Assembly: GCA_948474755.1 (NCBI GenBank)
Contig: CAOLHI010000554.1
Span: 124,001 to 188,000, forward strand
DNA from: Ctenosaura bakeri
Taxonomy: Eukaryota > Chordata > Lepidosauria > Squamata > Iguanidae
Length of the DNA: 64,000 nt
Direction of reading: 5' to 3'
Numbering within the stretch: position 1 is the first letter of the stretch; every line of letters begins with the position of its first letter. This document shows, piece by piece, positions 35,742 to 46,857 of this stretch. Both the position numbers and the translations under genes were made by a program. Under the pieces are notes generated by a model, which was not told where the DNA came from, ran no database searches, and saw only the letters and a list, made by a program, of their open reading frames with translations.

Positions 35742-36950
35742 GTTATGCATTCATAATTACCCAAAAAGATTCCAACTGATATTTTTAGGAGTTGAAAACT
35801 CTCAGTTTGAAAACTCTTTTTAAAATGGATGCAGCTTTTTAAAAACAGGTAAGAAAAGAATGTACTAATACTAAGGAAAACAACTGGTCCAACTTTACTA
35901 ACCAAGTAAAGACTCCCAGAAAAAAAAGGTGAAGAAAGATCTTTCCTTCCCCAAGAGTTCTTAAGGAATCTTATTATTTAAAAAATTCCAAATCAAGCTG
36001 GGAGCTCATCCTCCTCTATTATTTAGTGCAATATTCTTTTGCTATGCTTTATAAGGCATCCAATTAAACAGACAAAATCCATTCAATAGGAAAAAAAACA
36101 AAGGCATTTCTCCTCCACTCACCAGTCAAAGCGTGTGCATGAAATTCACTAACAAGACAACCATGTAGTGAATCTGCACTATGCCCAGTCATACAAAGGT
36201 GTCATGCTACACTTTCTTCAAATTCTGTTTGGTGACATGTAGAATAAAATTCCAACTCCAAACGCATTTCATCTGAAGATGAAAAACCAAAATGTCAATG
36301 GAACTCAGTAGTTGATTTGGGCCAGAATCCTGTTGGTGTAGTCTGCCAATGTAATTATCCTGGTGAAGGCAGTAATGGCATGAGGAAAGCATACATGGGT
36401 GCAGTGGCCATGAAGATAATAGAGTTTAGGAGCAATAGGGAGCCTGCAAATGTTGTCTGGTTCCCCTTGCTATTATTGTGCAACCCTTGAAAATCTGCAA
36501 CTGCTAGCATAGTGTATCAACAGGATTCCAGAATCTACTCCTCACCCCCTGGTGGTTGCAGTCTTGAGATTTGCAACAGCAGTAAGCTAACTCAAGAAAC
36601 TGACTTAGTCCTGATTTTCTTCAAGAAGAAGGAACAGGAACAAGATACCCCTCCTATCCCTTTCTGTAGTCAATCCTGTACTGTTACCCCACAGTACATC
36701 CTCAGATTATTTTATTTTTTTGTTGTGGTGGTGGTGGTTTGGGTGGAGGCCTACTGAAAAGTGAAGAAGAAACAGCTGTCTTTAGCCCTCCTCTTCCAAC
36801 AAGTTGCAAAGTAAATTTTAGGGAACCATTTTGCCAAAGACAGCAATTGGCAGAGCAAATCTGCATTCCTTTAAAAAGCGTCAGAGCCAAACTATCCATG
36901 GGCTGCTAGGTGCTCAACCGTATTCCTCTCTCTCTCTTCAGTTTGATGGG
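35742..36950. other. No feature seen
   Basis: Unassigned sequence; GGT-rich patch near 36722-36745. Confidence 0.3.
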
Positions 36951-36959
36951 CACACTATT

Positions 36960-37213
36960 GATTGTTTATGTAAGAAGTGTTATTGATGTGTCCCTCATAT
37001 TGTTTCCAACTTATAGTGACCCAAAGGCAAGTTTGTCACAGGGTTTTCTTGGCAAGATTTGTTCAGAGAGGGTTTGCCTTTGTCCGCCTCCAAAGCTGAG
37101 AAAACGTGACTTCTCCAAGGTCATCCAGAGGATTCCTATGGCTAAGCAGGGATTGAAACCCACATTTCTAGAGTCCTAATCGAATGCTCAAATGACTACA
37201 CCCTGCTGGCTCT
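36960..37213 (-). mobile_element. SINE S1, antisense, near full length
   Basis: On the complement it shows the tRNA-like head, a B-box region opposite GGGATTGAAACCC, the core opposite TCCAAGGTCATCCAG, and a tail opposite TTTCCAACTTATAGTGAC. Confidence 0.75.
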
Positions 37214-37215
37214 TA

Positions 37216-37792
37216 TATAAAAACTAGATGTGGTAAAGCTATACTGAGGCTTAAAGAAGGGTATCTCAGCTAGATAGTGAAGAAGAAGAAATTTCTTTTC
37301 TCTCACACACAACAAATAAATGCATTTTTAAAGCAAGCTGGATCCAGGTATGGCTGATCTTGAGAGTGTCGTGTGTTCAGTTTAGCCTGGGGAAACAGTG
37401 CATGAGTCATATGCTCTTACATAAATGTTGTCCTTGCAATGCTACAAATATTGGTATAGTCTCATGTTTCTAGCGCTTGCTGTGAAAGCAGGCCTGCCCG
37501 TAAACTGATGCCTGCAGCCAATTTTCCAAGAGCAGTGTGTTTTCTGACTAGTTTCAATATTTCTTGCCTATTTTCTTTTTCTTTGCCCTGGTCAATATAA
37601 GCATTTATCACCACTGTTTTAGCTGTTGCTGTGGTCCCTGAAATGCTGAGGGAGAGGCCATAGTAGTGTGGTAAAAATCATGATTCCACATACTCCAGCT
37701 CCCATGTGCAGCATCTAGCATCTCCGGTTGAAATGCTCACAGGTAAAAGACTTCTATCTTGGAAATAAAGCACTGTCAATAACTCAATAATG
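37216..37792. other. No feature seen
   Basis: Unassigned sequence. Confidence 0.3.
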
Positions 37793-37800
37793 CAATAGGG

Positions 37801-38734
37801 CAGTGGTTCTTAACCGTTCTATATTTTCTTTCTGTAAGTATAATTTGTTGCCAGGGACCCCCAAGACTTAAGTTGAGATTTAAATATTCAAATGATTATT
37901 TAAATATTCAAATATTTGTTTAAAGGTGCTCATCAGTTGCTCACCCTTATCCCTTATTCTTCCAGAAGGCAATGCAAAGGAAAGGAGGGCTGTTCATGGT
38001 CTGGGGAGTAACATGCTGGGATCCATCCAGTGCCAGGAGAGTACAATAAACTGGAATTTCCTAAAGGAAGGTTATGAATAGGAAGCTGGCCTAAAGAATA
38101 ATTTCTTTTGCCTTTTCCCCTAAAGCAGTGCCTGGAAAGTAAAGGCCTTGGTGCTGCTGTGGGGAAAAGTGTGAAATAAATGCCATTTCCCTCCCATGGA
38201 GCACTGAGAGAGTAGAGAGGATAAGTGCTTCTTTTGTCAGAGAGAAATGATATTTTTTTAAGCGCTTTCCTCTAAAACGGCACCAAGATCCTCGCCACTT
38301 CACTTCCAAGCAGTCACAAGAGTAAAGGGACTCCCTCCTATTCTCATGGCTGCTTGGAAGCAAAGCTCCGCTACGCTGCCTAGCCCACAGCTCAAGCAGT
38401 GTTGCCACATTCAGCAAGCAACACCTGGGCTGGACATCTTCCCTCATCTTCTGGGCTCTCCTCTCAATTTCCTGCCTTCTGAGCTATCTGACAGACATGC
38501 ACAGTAGTGCCCAAAGCCTTCAGCACAGTGTGAGATGCCCACTAATGCATTGTTGCTGCTGCCGTCATCACTGCAGCCTTTGAAGAATCTGAGATATGTT
38601 TCATTAACCTTTTTTTACTCCCTTAAATCTGGGATTTTACCCATTTTCCAGTATGAATGGCAATCCTACATGGACCCCTTCTGAGGGCTTCATGGTCCCC
38701 CAGGGATCCACAAACCCCAAGTTAAGAACCACTG
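37801..38734. mobile_element. Non-autonomous hAT-type element (Charlie-like ends)
   Basis: CAGTGGTTCTTAAC at the left is exactly complementary to GTTAAGAACCACTG at the right. Flanks CAATAGGG (37793-37800) and CAATAGGA (38735-38742) form an 8-bp duplication with one mismatch. The 934-bp interior has no transposase; an antisense frame at 38091-38447 is not recognisable. Such ends are typical of Charlie-type hAT elements. Confidence 0.88.
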
Positions 38735-38785
38735 CAATAGGACAATAGTGAGTAACATAGACCATGGACCTTATGCAGTATAAAG

Positions 38786-38893
38786 TTTCTTACTACAAGT
38801 TTCTTATGCATTGGAACATCACCGGATATGAAGTTGTAATGCTTTCTCAATATACAGTTACATGCCAATGCATAAGAAACTTGTAGTAAGAAA
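38786..38893. repeat. Perfect 29-bp inverted repeat with 50-nt spacer
   Basis: 38786-38814 is the exact reverse complement of 38865-38893. Outside the arms similarity continues imperfectly (ATGCAGTATAAAG against the complement of GTTCACACTGAG). A direct repeat overlaps it: ATATGAAGTTGTAATGCTTTCTCAATA (in two parts, 38826-38852) and a diverged copy from 38910. It could be a small MITE or a hairpin. Confidence 0.85.
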
Positions 38894-38936
38894 GTTCACA
38901 CTGAGTAATATATGAGGTTGTATTGTTTTCTGAATA

Positions 38937-39164
38937 GACAGCCACTATGGTATAGCAGATTGAATGCTGGACTAGGACACTGGGAGACCAAGGTTCATAT
39001 CCCTGCTCAGCCATAGACACTCACTGGGTGACCTTGGGTAAGTCTCACTCTCTCAACCTCAGAGGAAGGCAGGTCCAACCACCCCCCCAAACAAATTCTG
39101 CCAGGAAAATCCCATGATAGGTTCACCTTAGAGTCACTATAAATCAGAAATAACTTGAAGGCAC

Positions 39165-39198
<34 letters not shown>

Positions 39199-39200
39199 CC
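38937..39200 (+). mobile_element. SINE S1, full length, with ACA/CAA microsatellite tail
   Basis: The head is GACAGCCACTATGGTATAGC, an A-box-like start. The B box is GGTTCATATCC, the core is GGTGACCTTGGGTAAGTC, and the tail is AACTTGAAGGCACACAAC followed by about ten ACA units. This copy is the clearest template of family S1. RNA polymerase III boxes are still recognisable. Confidence 0.85.
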
Positions 39201-39740
39201 AAGACTTTGTTACTGCACTGTCCAGTTAGATTTCACTGTCAGCAACCAGACTAGAACATTTCATCCTTCACACTGTTATGACACAGAAGGTTTGCAAACT
39301 GCTGTTATAGGAATGTGGTAGTCAAGTACAGAAACTTCATAGCAGAACTTGACTTTAGGTCAGGGCTGAGAATTCTCAGGTCAGCAGGCCATGTGTAGTC
39401 CCCAAAGCTTTTTTCCCAAAGCCTCCATACCTTCCTAGATGCCACTGAACCCCCTTCCAAAAAATCAGCAAAAAAAAAAAAAATCCACTCTGGGTCATTT
39501 CCAAAGCGGTACTTTTGCTTTCAAATAAGCTGCCAAGGTCCAGGATGCTGGAGCTGATATCGTTTGCCGTGACTTCTGGGGACAAAAACCTGGAACATTT
39601 AGTAAGTTCATTCTATGGGATGACATCAAATGAAAGTGGGTGGCAAATTAGTGTGTGCTTCTAGTTAGAACAAGGTGTCTTCTTATCACTTTTTTCAGAA
39701 TCAGAATGCAGAATGTCTCCATGGCTGTAGCAGGAGGAAG
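39201..39740. other. No feature seen
   Basis: Unassigned sequence with a poly(A) run near 39469-39482. Confidence 0.3.
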
Positions 39741-40306
39741 TAATCATAGAATCATAGAGTTGGAAGAGACCACAGGTACCACCCAGTGCAACCCCATTCT
39801 GCCATACAGGAACACCCATCAAAGCACTCCCAACAGATGGCCATCCAGCCTCTGTTTAAAAAACCTTCAAAAAAGGAACATCCCCCACATTCCAAGGCAG
39901 CATATTCCACTGCCAAACAGCTCTGACCATCAGGAAGTTCTTCCTGAGGTTTAGGTGGAATCTCTTTTCCTGTAATTTGAATCTGTTGCTCCTTGTCCCA
40001 GTATCTGAAGCAGTAGAAAACAACCCTGTTCCCTCATCAATATGACATCCTTTCAAATATTTAAACATGGTCATCATGTCCCCTCTTAACCTTCTTTTTT
40101 GCAGACTAAACATACCCAGCTCTCTAAACCGCTCCTCAAAAGGGCATGGCTTCTAGACCCTTCACCATTTTGGTCATCCTCCTCTGGACATGTTCCAGCT
40201 AGTCAATATCCTTCTTGAAATGATGTGCTCAGAACTGGACACAGTATTCCAGATGAGATCTGACCAAAGCAGAATAGAGTGGTACTATTACTTTCCTCGA
40301 TCTAAT
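39741..40306 (-). mobile_element. CR1 3' fragment, antisense
   Basis: It begins with the complement of the CR1 tail (TCATAGAATCATAGAG) and runs through the UTR into the C-terminal part of ORF2. Translation of the complement gives [13 protein letters not shown] and a region like the ORF2 C terminus, then breaks up by stop codons further upstream. It is a dead, 5'-truncated copy. Confidence 0.9.
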
Positions 40307-41150
40307 GACAGAGTTGTTGCCACTATGTTTATATCTGCTGACCTTACTGGCAGTGCTTTGCATAAGATAAAAATGGCCCTTCACACTCTCACAAATCATG
40401 CTGAAGAGGCCATCAATGTGATGCCCTGTGACAGATGTTCCTATCTCCACATTGGTGTATCTGTGAGATTACAGATGCCTTACAAATGGCATCTGAACAC
40501 AAACTTGGCATCTGGAGCTATGCAGGCAATATTAATTCAAGGTTGTGGAGGTAAAGTTATCTTGAAACTGTGTGTTGATAGAAATAACTGAGCCCTAAAT
40601 CAATTATTAGTCTGAGCCACAGTGGACTCACTACATCTTTGGTATTTAGGAAAATGATGACTTCCATTGGTTCAGTCAGTTTACTTATTCTAGTTGGATT
40701 GAATGGTTGGATTTGGGCCTGAGTGGTTAATTAATGTACTAGCTAACAGAGGTTGGCTTAACACCTTTTGCTGCCTGCTGTGAAGTACAAGATGATCCCC
40801 CTCTCTTTCCATATACAGAAGCTGACCAGACTGGCAATTGAATCCTACACAACACTGGCAAGGGGGCACTGCCCTCCAGCTCACCTGATGGCAGCAGATG
40901 GGGTTAGGAAGTGAAAGGCTCAGATCTGGAGCCAAACACACAAATGTGTCCCCCAGCAGAAAGCAACATTTAGGGGCCTTTTGCCAGTGCCACCTTCATA
41001 CCACCCATCTTCTGTTACGCAAGGCAGCTCCTTCAATCAGCCTGCTAAAATGTTATGACTAGCTGATTAAACTATCTACATAAGTGTTCTTAGCTTTAAA
41101 TGAAGTTCTGAATCTCTGAAAAGCTTAAAACAAATCTTCTTTCTGTCTGG
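40307..41150. other. No feature seen
   Basis: Unassigned sequence beyond the CR1 fragment. Confidence 0.3.
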
Positions 41151-41154
41151 AAAT

Positions 41155-41380
41155 ATTTTAGAACTTTATTTAAAAATTAATACAAAACCTTATATCCTGC
41201 TCTTGTAGTGCTTACACATCACTCGGGACAGATAACAATAATCAGAGGGAATCAAATACAAGAAAAAAACACAAAACTATTAAAAGAAATCAATAATATA
41301 AATAGAGCATTAAGAACTCAAGAGACAAATGCCTGCCTGAACAGGAAGATCTTGCTCCGGTTGTTCTGATGCCATCATCC
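41155..41380. repeat. Dispersed repeat D4 (LINE-like fragment), copy 1
   Basis: Has the texture CTTTATTTAAAAATTAATAC, then ATATCCTGCTCTTGTAG with GGGACAGATAACAATAAT, and ends with GCCTGCCTGAACAGGAAGA. Similar order is seen at 56141-56500 and 63400-64000. Lizard genomes contain many such fragments; I cannot name the family. Confidence 0.4.
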
Positions 41381-41636
41381 TGCTTTTAATTAAGGTGGAC
41401 TTGAGCCTGGTTGGGTTTCTTTCCAAGTGAATGTAGTTAGAAATGAAGTGGAAAGAATTGTAATGCTATGACCTTTGCCCTCAGATATCACTATGCAATG
41501 TGCCTGTGTATTTTGTGATGTTGTATTGTAATTCACCCCTTTTTGTTTTAATTGTAGAAACATGTACTTAATCAATGAAAAAACAAACATACAAAATTTC
41601 ATTCTTGGCTTAAATCCAATTGAGGGGTCTCAACAA
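41381..41636. other. No feature seen
   Basis: Unassigned sequence. Confidence 0.3.
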
Positions 41637-41745
41637 GAGTAGACCTACTGAATCAATGAAATTTACATATGTGTTGACCTGCCAAGTTCCCACTGATTTA
41701 CAGTAAGTTCAAACTTACAGCTGGATTTACTCTTTGGTTTCAAAT
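41637..41745. repeat. Palindromic dispersed repeat D3, copy 2
   Basis: Contains GAGTAGACCTACTGAATCAATG and CCCACTGATTTACAG, related to the copy at 13137. Confidence 0.45.
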
Positions 41746-43985
41746 ACTTGAGGGTTTGCTTGGTATCTAATGTAACAAATTTAAAATGTCTTAGACTGCT
41801 GAAATATTGGATACTGTTCCCCAAAATATAATGTCCCATTTCTTACCCAAATCACTGGCTCCCATTTGAAAATAGAAACTACTTCATTATTGAATTTGGC
41901 ATGAGCAAAATGTTGGAATGTTAGTAATTTTTGCTTTGTGTTTTGTCTGCCAAGCCAGCCCATATTTTACATTTCAGTCACATCTAATTTAGGCTTCTAG
42001 GAGGACCTGGTTTTAGTTAAGTCCAAATGGAGGGTATTGGAGAAAAGGCTCAAGAAAAAGTCAGTGAATGATACTGGAAAATCCATTCACGTCCCAATGC
42101 CACAAGCACATTTAAATGTCCAAGCCAGTGTTAATCTTTTGTGTTTCAACAGTTAAGAAAAGTGGTTGTTTTGGAACACCAAGGTCTTATATATAAATGC
42201 ATGTGGTATCATTCCAAAATACTGAGGCAAAGAAAATCATACATATTCAACCAACCCTTTTGTTTCCATGCATAAACTGTCTCTGACCATGGTAATTCAA
42301 AAGACAGCTAAAAAATAAAGAAAAACCATAAGATTAATCACTAACAGATACCTTCCTCTCTCTTTCTTTCTCTCCCTCTCTCTTTTCTTTTTCTTAACTG
42401 GGTGGTATTTGGTGGGGGGGGGACATTAGATCTTAAAAGAACTTAAAATGTTTTATTTAGGAATGTGCCCTGAATTGCTTCTAGTTTACAAGTCAGTATT
42501 TGGGCAGTGTGAGATAACTGAGAAATGACATACTTGAAAAATTGTCTCCTCAAACAAGAAGAAAAAAGAAAAGAAAAGAAAAGAAAAGAAAATTCAGGCT
42601 CCCAAATTCAAGGCTGTGTGAAATATTGACAGCGCTGGAGCAGTGGTTCTGCTGCACTTACAACTCCAGTTGGTTAACACCAGTACTCACCGTTGGAAAT
42701 GGTTTTGCCTCGGAAAAGCAAGGCAAGGAACCTGTGCAGCTAAGCCTCATAGAAGTCTCTTTAGCATCTTGCACAAATTGTCCCAGTTCCTTTGGCTGTC
42801 TGAAGGACAAGATGGTGCACACACCTCTCCCATTCCATGCACAAAAGGCACCCAACTTAGCTATTGAATCTTACATCAGCGCTGGAGACTGGACAGGGTC
42901 TTTCACAGTGCTTGATTGCAGCATGTATCAAATACAGCTCTGGTCTCAAGCACCTCAACAAGAAATCCCTACCTTGCTGGCATCTATTGCCTCACTCTTT
43001 CTAATGGCAAGACTGACTTTTCTGTCAAGGTCTCTGTGGTTGGTTGATTTGCTATATATGGACTAAGTACTGCTATGCCAAATATCTTAAACCTACCTGC
43101 CTAAATGCAAATAATCAGAAGATCATGGTTTAGTGTTTTGCTTTTGGTGACTGTCCACCAATTCCAGTCAGGGCCAAACTTGCTATGAATGTATATTAAA
43201 CTCTTACCACAAGTAGTAGATTCCAGTAGCCTGAATGGGTATCTTCATATCTCTTCTCTCTTGTCACAGTATGTAGATTTTTTTTTTTGTTAGTTTTTTT
43301 TCCACACTGTGTGTGGCATTTTCTTTACTTTTTGCTTCAGGTGAAAAATGTCTCACACTGGCTCTGATTTTCATTTTAAACCCTCTGGCTCACCATAGAT
43401 CTGCTGTAATTCCATGTGCTACATTGTGTGTGTGTATTTTTAGCTGACTCATCTCTCTCCATACTTGCATGGCTAGGAAGCCAATTTTAAATCAATCACA
43501 TATGGCTGAGCAATGTTGCTCTCTTTCTGGTTTCCTCTCCTGCATAAATAGCCATTCTTATATAACATGTTCTTGATGCGTAGCTGACATATTTAAAAGA
43601 ATTGCTTTTCCTCCCCCTTTCCTTCACTAAAAGGTAGCTTTTAGAAAATACCCCACCATTCCTGCAAAATATCAATGCACCATTTTCTGACCTCTCAGAA
43701 GCACATATGCAAGTATAATAAAAGGATCCGTATAATGAGAAGCTCATGAAGTGCAGCATTGCTATGCCGTCAGATCTTCTGTTCCAAAAATATTTTACAG
43801 AAGCATTAAAGACTGTGTGTGTATTTTGCTGGTGAGATTCCCAATTTAGTTATAATGTTGGAAGGAAGAAAGCTGAAGTTACACAACCAATAAATGATTG
43901 CTGTTGAAAACTGGTTCTTTTGGCTTCTCTGAGTAGTAGTAATGGTACTAGTGGTAAGAGTAGTAAATTATGCATAGGCCACCTT
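41746..43985. other. No gene seen; purine/pyrimidine runs
   Basis: A pyrimidine-rich tract lies at about 42352-42393 and a GAAAA-rich tract at 42557-42592. The 174-codon frame at 42542-43066 begins in that tract, matches nothing I know and is rejected as a gene. Confidence 0.35.
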
Positions 43986-44019
43986 TTGGTTAGGGACATA
44001 ATTCTTCATTACTTTCAGT

Positions 44020-44335
44020 CTGGACGGAAGCAGTGAGTAACAATTTTCTTCCCATTGCAAGAAAGTCAAAACTGCAGTTTTCAAAGACCATTCTGAGTTC
44101 AGAACTTATTCTGCATAAAATTCACACAGGGTTTTGGTTTTTCTGCACAGAAAGCAGCATTTCTGCACCAAAAACATTATATCCATGCTAAAATATTTTG
44201 TTCTGTGCAGAAAATGCACTTTCCTGTGCAGAAACATCCACATGCAGATTTTGTACATAATATGTGATGAATTGCAAACAGTCTTGTCAGTCCAGGATTT
44301 GCCTCATCAGGATTTTCTGACACTTGAGAAACCAA
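44020..44335 (+). repeat. Dispersed repeat D1, copy 2
   Basis: Holds TTCTGCACAGAAA, CTGTGCAGAAAATGC and CTGTGCAGAAACATCC units. Its left part (AATTTTCTTCC, GAAAGTC, CAGTTTTCAAAGAC, TTATTCTGCATAAAA) matches the right part of the copy at 49790-50240 in inverse orientation. Confidence 0.6.
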
Positions 44336-44551
44336 TTCTTTGACCATTTTTTTCGAAATATTTTTGAATACTCTTTAAAGGCCTACTTTTGGTAAATGCT
44401 TCTGATGATTATTATAGTGTGTTATACAATAGTTAAATACACAGAATGTACACAAGGACATCCAGTAAATGTCCAAATATAGGTCTCCACTAAATAAAGA
44501 GTTTTAAATCAATTCGTTAATGTTAGCTTTAATATCCGCCCTGTGCTACAG

Positions 44552-44650
44552 AACTCTAGTAAGCATTTTGCCAAACTACCCAGAATTCTGTAGAATGCCA
44601 TAGCAGTTGAAGTGTCATCAAAGTGCTATAATTGCATGGTGCAAATGTAC
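44552..44650. mobile_element. Partial type-C MITE
   Basis: Carries CCCAGAATTCTGTAGAATG and AAAGTGCTATAATTGCATGG, then a diverged end. Only the right half is visible. Confidence 0.5.
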
Positions 44651-44968
44651 TTTTTTTTTATTGCACAGTTGTGACTTGATTAGAGATACTTTCTTTTTTT
44701 TCTACAGTGAAAATTTAACTTTTTTTTGTTACTTGTTTAGTTAGAAGGGTGTGGCCTTACTCAGCATGGAGGAAGAATACTTCATAATTGAAGAGCTTAT
44801 GCTGCTCTGTTCATTTTTTTTAAGTAATTACAAAGGCAACTATTTTAAGTTTTTTTAAAAAAAATGGTAATGGTTAATTTTTTAAAAAAGAAATATGGCT
44901 GAAATCTTTTTACCATGCTATGCTAGAGTTGCACTTTTTCTGAGATAGTGCAGTGGTGAGAAGCAGAC
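44651..44968. other. T- and A-rich sequence, no feature
   Basis: Several T runs and A runs; nothing recognised. Confidence 0.35.
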
Positions 44969-44971
44969 AAA

Positions 44972-45426
44972 GGCCATTTCTGCACGAGGCGAGGGAATCG
45001 CCCCGCGCTGCTACTTACCAAATCTTCTGGCTCCTCGGTCTGGTCCAGGCTGCTCCAGAGCAGTGTGTGGCCCTCGCTCCACACTGCTCTGGCATCAAAA
45101 ATGGCAGCTCCAGTTGGTTGAGGGTCTTGACCACCCGCTGAGGCTTGCCAGCCTAAAGCCCGCCCCCAGCAGATCACAGGCTTGCATTGGTGCAAGCCTG
45201 TGAATCTGCACAAGGGAGCAGGCTTGCAGTGGCACGCTCCATGCTTTTGAAAGACCTGGTTTTTCCGGTCTTTCAAAAGCACACTGGATGACCACTTGGG
45301 GTCATTCCGGAGTGGGCTGAAGTGTGGATCTATATTAAGTAGTCCAGACCCAGTCAGCTTCCAGGTGCAGACATCCTCCCTGGAGGACGGACTGCTCCAT
45401 TTCAAATACCCCGTGTGGAAATGGCC
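44972..45426 (-). mobile_element. PIF/Harbinger-like MITE, body type B with internal hairpin, inverted
   Basis: GGCCATTTCTGCACG and GTGTGGAAATGGCC are the ends; AAA flanks both (44969-44971, 45427-45429). The interior is the inverse of the copy at 14222 (GCCAGCCTAAAGCCCGCCCCC is the mirrored landmark). A perfect hairpin, GCTTTTGAAAGACC and its complement, lies at 45243-45280. Confidence 0.82.
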
Positions 45427-45606
45427 AAAATCTGGCAGCTCCAAGCAGCCTGTTTCTCCAGTGCCTGACTTCTTTCATAGCCACCAAGTTTGTGGTCTTT
45501 TTCTTCCTGCTGCTCCCCTGCCCCCATGTAAGCATATTAGCACAGTATACTAACAGGATTCTGGCCATTTAATTATCATGGTAACTATTTTTAGCCTTAG
45601 AACTAT

Positions 45607-45807
45607 GGCCATTTCTGCACTACACTGTTATAGTGCTAACATTCCACTTTCAACCACCTATGGAATCCTGGGGTTTTCAGTTTAGGGAGGGGCATTTAGA
45701 ATTCTCAACAGAGAGCTCTTTGGTCTCAGTAAACTACAAACCTCAGAATTCCACAGGATGTTGAAAGTGGAATGATAGCACTATAACAGTGTAAGCCGGA
45801 AATGGCC
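45607..45807. mobile_element. Palindromic MITE, body type A, with TAT duplication
   Basis: GGCCATTTCTGCACTACAC to GCCGGAAATGGCC, flanked by TAT at 45604-45606 and 45808-45810. Full type-A body. Confidence 0.88.
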
Positions 45808-45814
45808 TATGTTG

Positions 45815-46085
45815 CCGTTATTTGCCATCAGGCTGACTTCGACTTATAGTGACCCTATGAATGAATCCCAATTATCAACTGCCCTGCACAGGTCTTGCAA
45901 ACTTGCTTCCTCCAGTGGGTCAGTCCACCTGTACTGTGGTCACCCTTACTTTGTACTGCTTTCCAGTTTACCAAGCATTCTCATCTTTCCCTAGAGTCAT
46001 TTCATCTCTTTCTATGGCCAAAGCATGATAACCTCAGTTTTGTTCACTTCTAGTGAGAATTCACCGTTGTTTTGCTCTAAGGCCC
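45815..46085 (+). repeat. Dispersed repeat (unnamed) beginning with a GCCATCAGGCTGACTTCGAC module
   Basis: Segments such as GACTTATAGTGACCCTATGA, CAGGTCTTGCAAACTTGC and GCATGATAACCTCAGTTTTG occur in this order in a reptile interspersed repeat I have a general memory of, but the family name is uncertain. No second copy in the window. Confidence 0.4.
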
Positions 46086-46627
46086 TTTCATTTGCCTCTT
46101 TAGCAGTCCATGATTTCTGTAGAACTCGCTACATTTAATTTTCTTCCCGCTAGCTTTCTTCACTGTCCAGGTTTACAACTGTTTATGGAACTATAACTGA
46201 CCACAATTATTTTCTAAAGTAACTTTCCAAGTTCAGTGGAGGCCCCAGGAAGGATGGGTGGCATCATAAACACCTTACTATACCAATGGTTTTGGAGAAC
46301 TCTGAAGACCGCACAGATGACAACAGCAGTGAATTTTGAAATCCATTAAAGATTCTATTACCCCACCCCAGAGTTTGGTTAGGGTGGAATAATAATGAAC
46401 CTCATACTGGCTTCATTAATACTTTCTAGGACAGTTCCAACCAAGCTCCTCATTCTGAGCTGTAAGAAATTTAGACTGACAACGTACACCTACTATCTGG
46501 GAGCAAAAGTTGTTGGACTCAATGAAACTCTAGGAAATGTGTAGCACTGTGCTACTCACTCTCTCTAAAGGCTTTTTTATGCTGTCAATAGTTCAATATT
46601 TATCCCAGATGTACTAATAGTATTAAT
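46086..46627. other. No feature seen
   Basis: Unassigned sequence. Confidence 0.3.
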
Positions 46628-46857
46628 AAGAGCATTCAAGTCAACTGTCAATCCATGGAAGTCCCATGAACTACATAGGGTTTCTTAGGCAATGAATAGA
46701 CAGAGGAGGTTTGCTATTATCTTCCCCTGAATGTAGCCTACAGCTCTTGGTATTCCCTGACAGACTCCCTTCCACATACTAACCAGGCCAGACCCTGCTT
46801 AGCTCTTGAAATCTGACAGTATCTGGCACTTTCAAAGTATTTGGGCTATATGATATC
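46628..46857 (-). mobile_element. 5S rRNA-derived SINE, antisense
   Basis: The right part (46734-46852, about 119 bases) matches the complement of nearly the whole 5S rRNA. Landmarks are GCCTACAGC, GGTATTCCC, TACTAACCAGGCC and CCCTGCTTAGCT, the last being the complement of the internal A box. The left part (TAGGGTTTCTTAGGCAATGA, GAGGAGGTTTGCTATT) is the body and tail also seen in tRNA SINE S1. It is a diverged SINE, not a functional 5S gene. Confidence 0.78.

Noticed and set aside
38091..38447. 118-codon antisense frame inside the hAT element
   Set aside because: Considered as a transposase remnant, but no hAT motif is visible.
42542..43066. 174-codon open frame, plus strand
   Set aside because: Begins in a GAAAA-rich tract, lacks any recognisable domain, and has no related frame or exon signals around it.
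46734..46852. Functional 5S rRNA gene
   Set aside because: Many substitutions, including in the internal promoter region, and attached to a SINE body; it is a retroposed SINE head.
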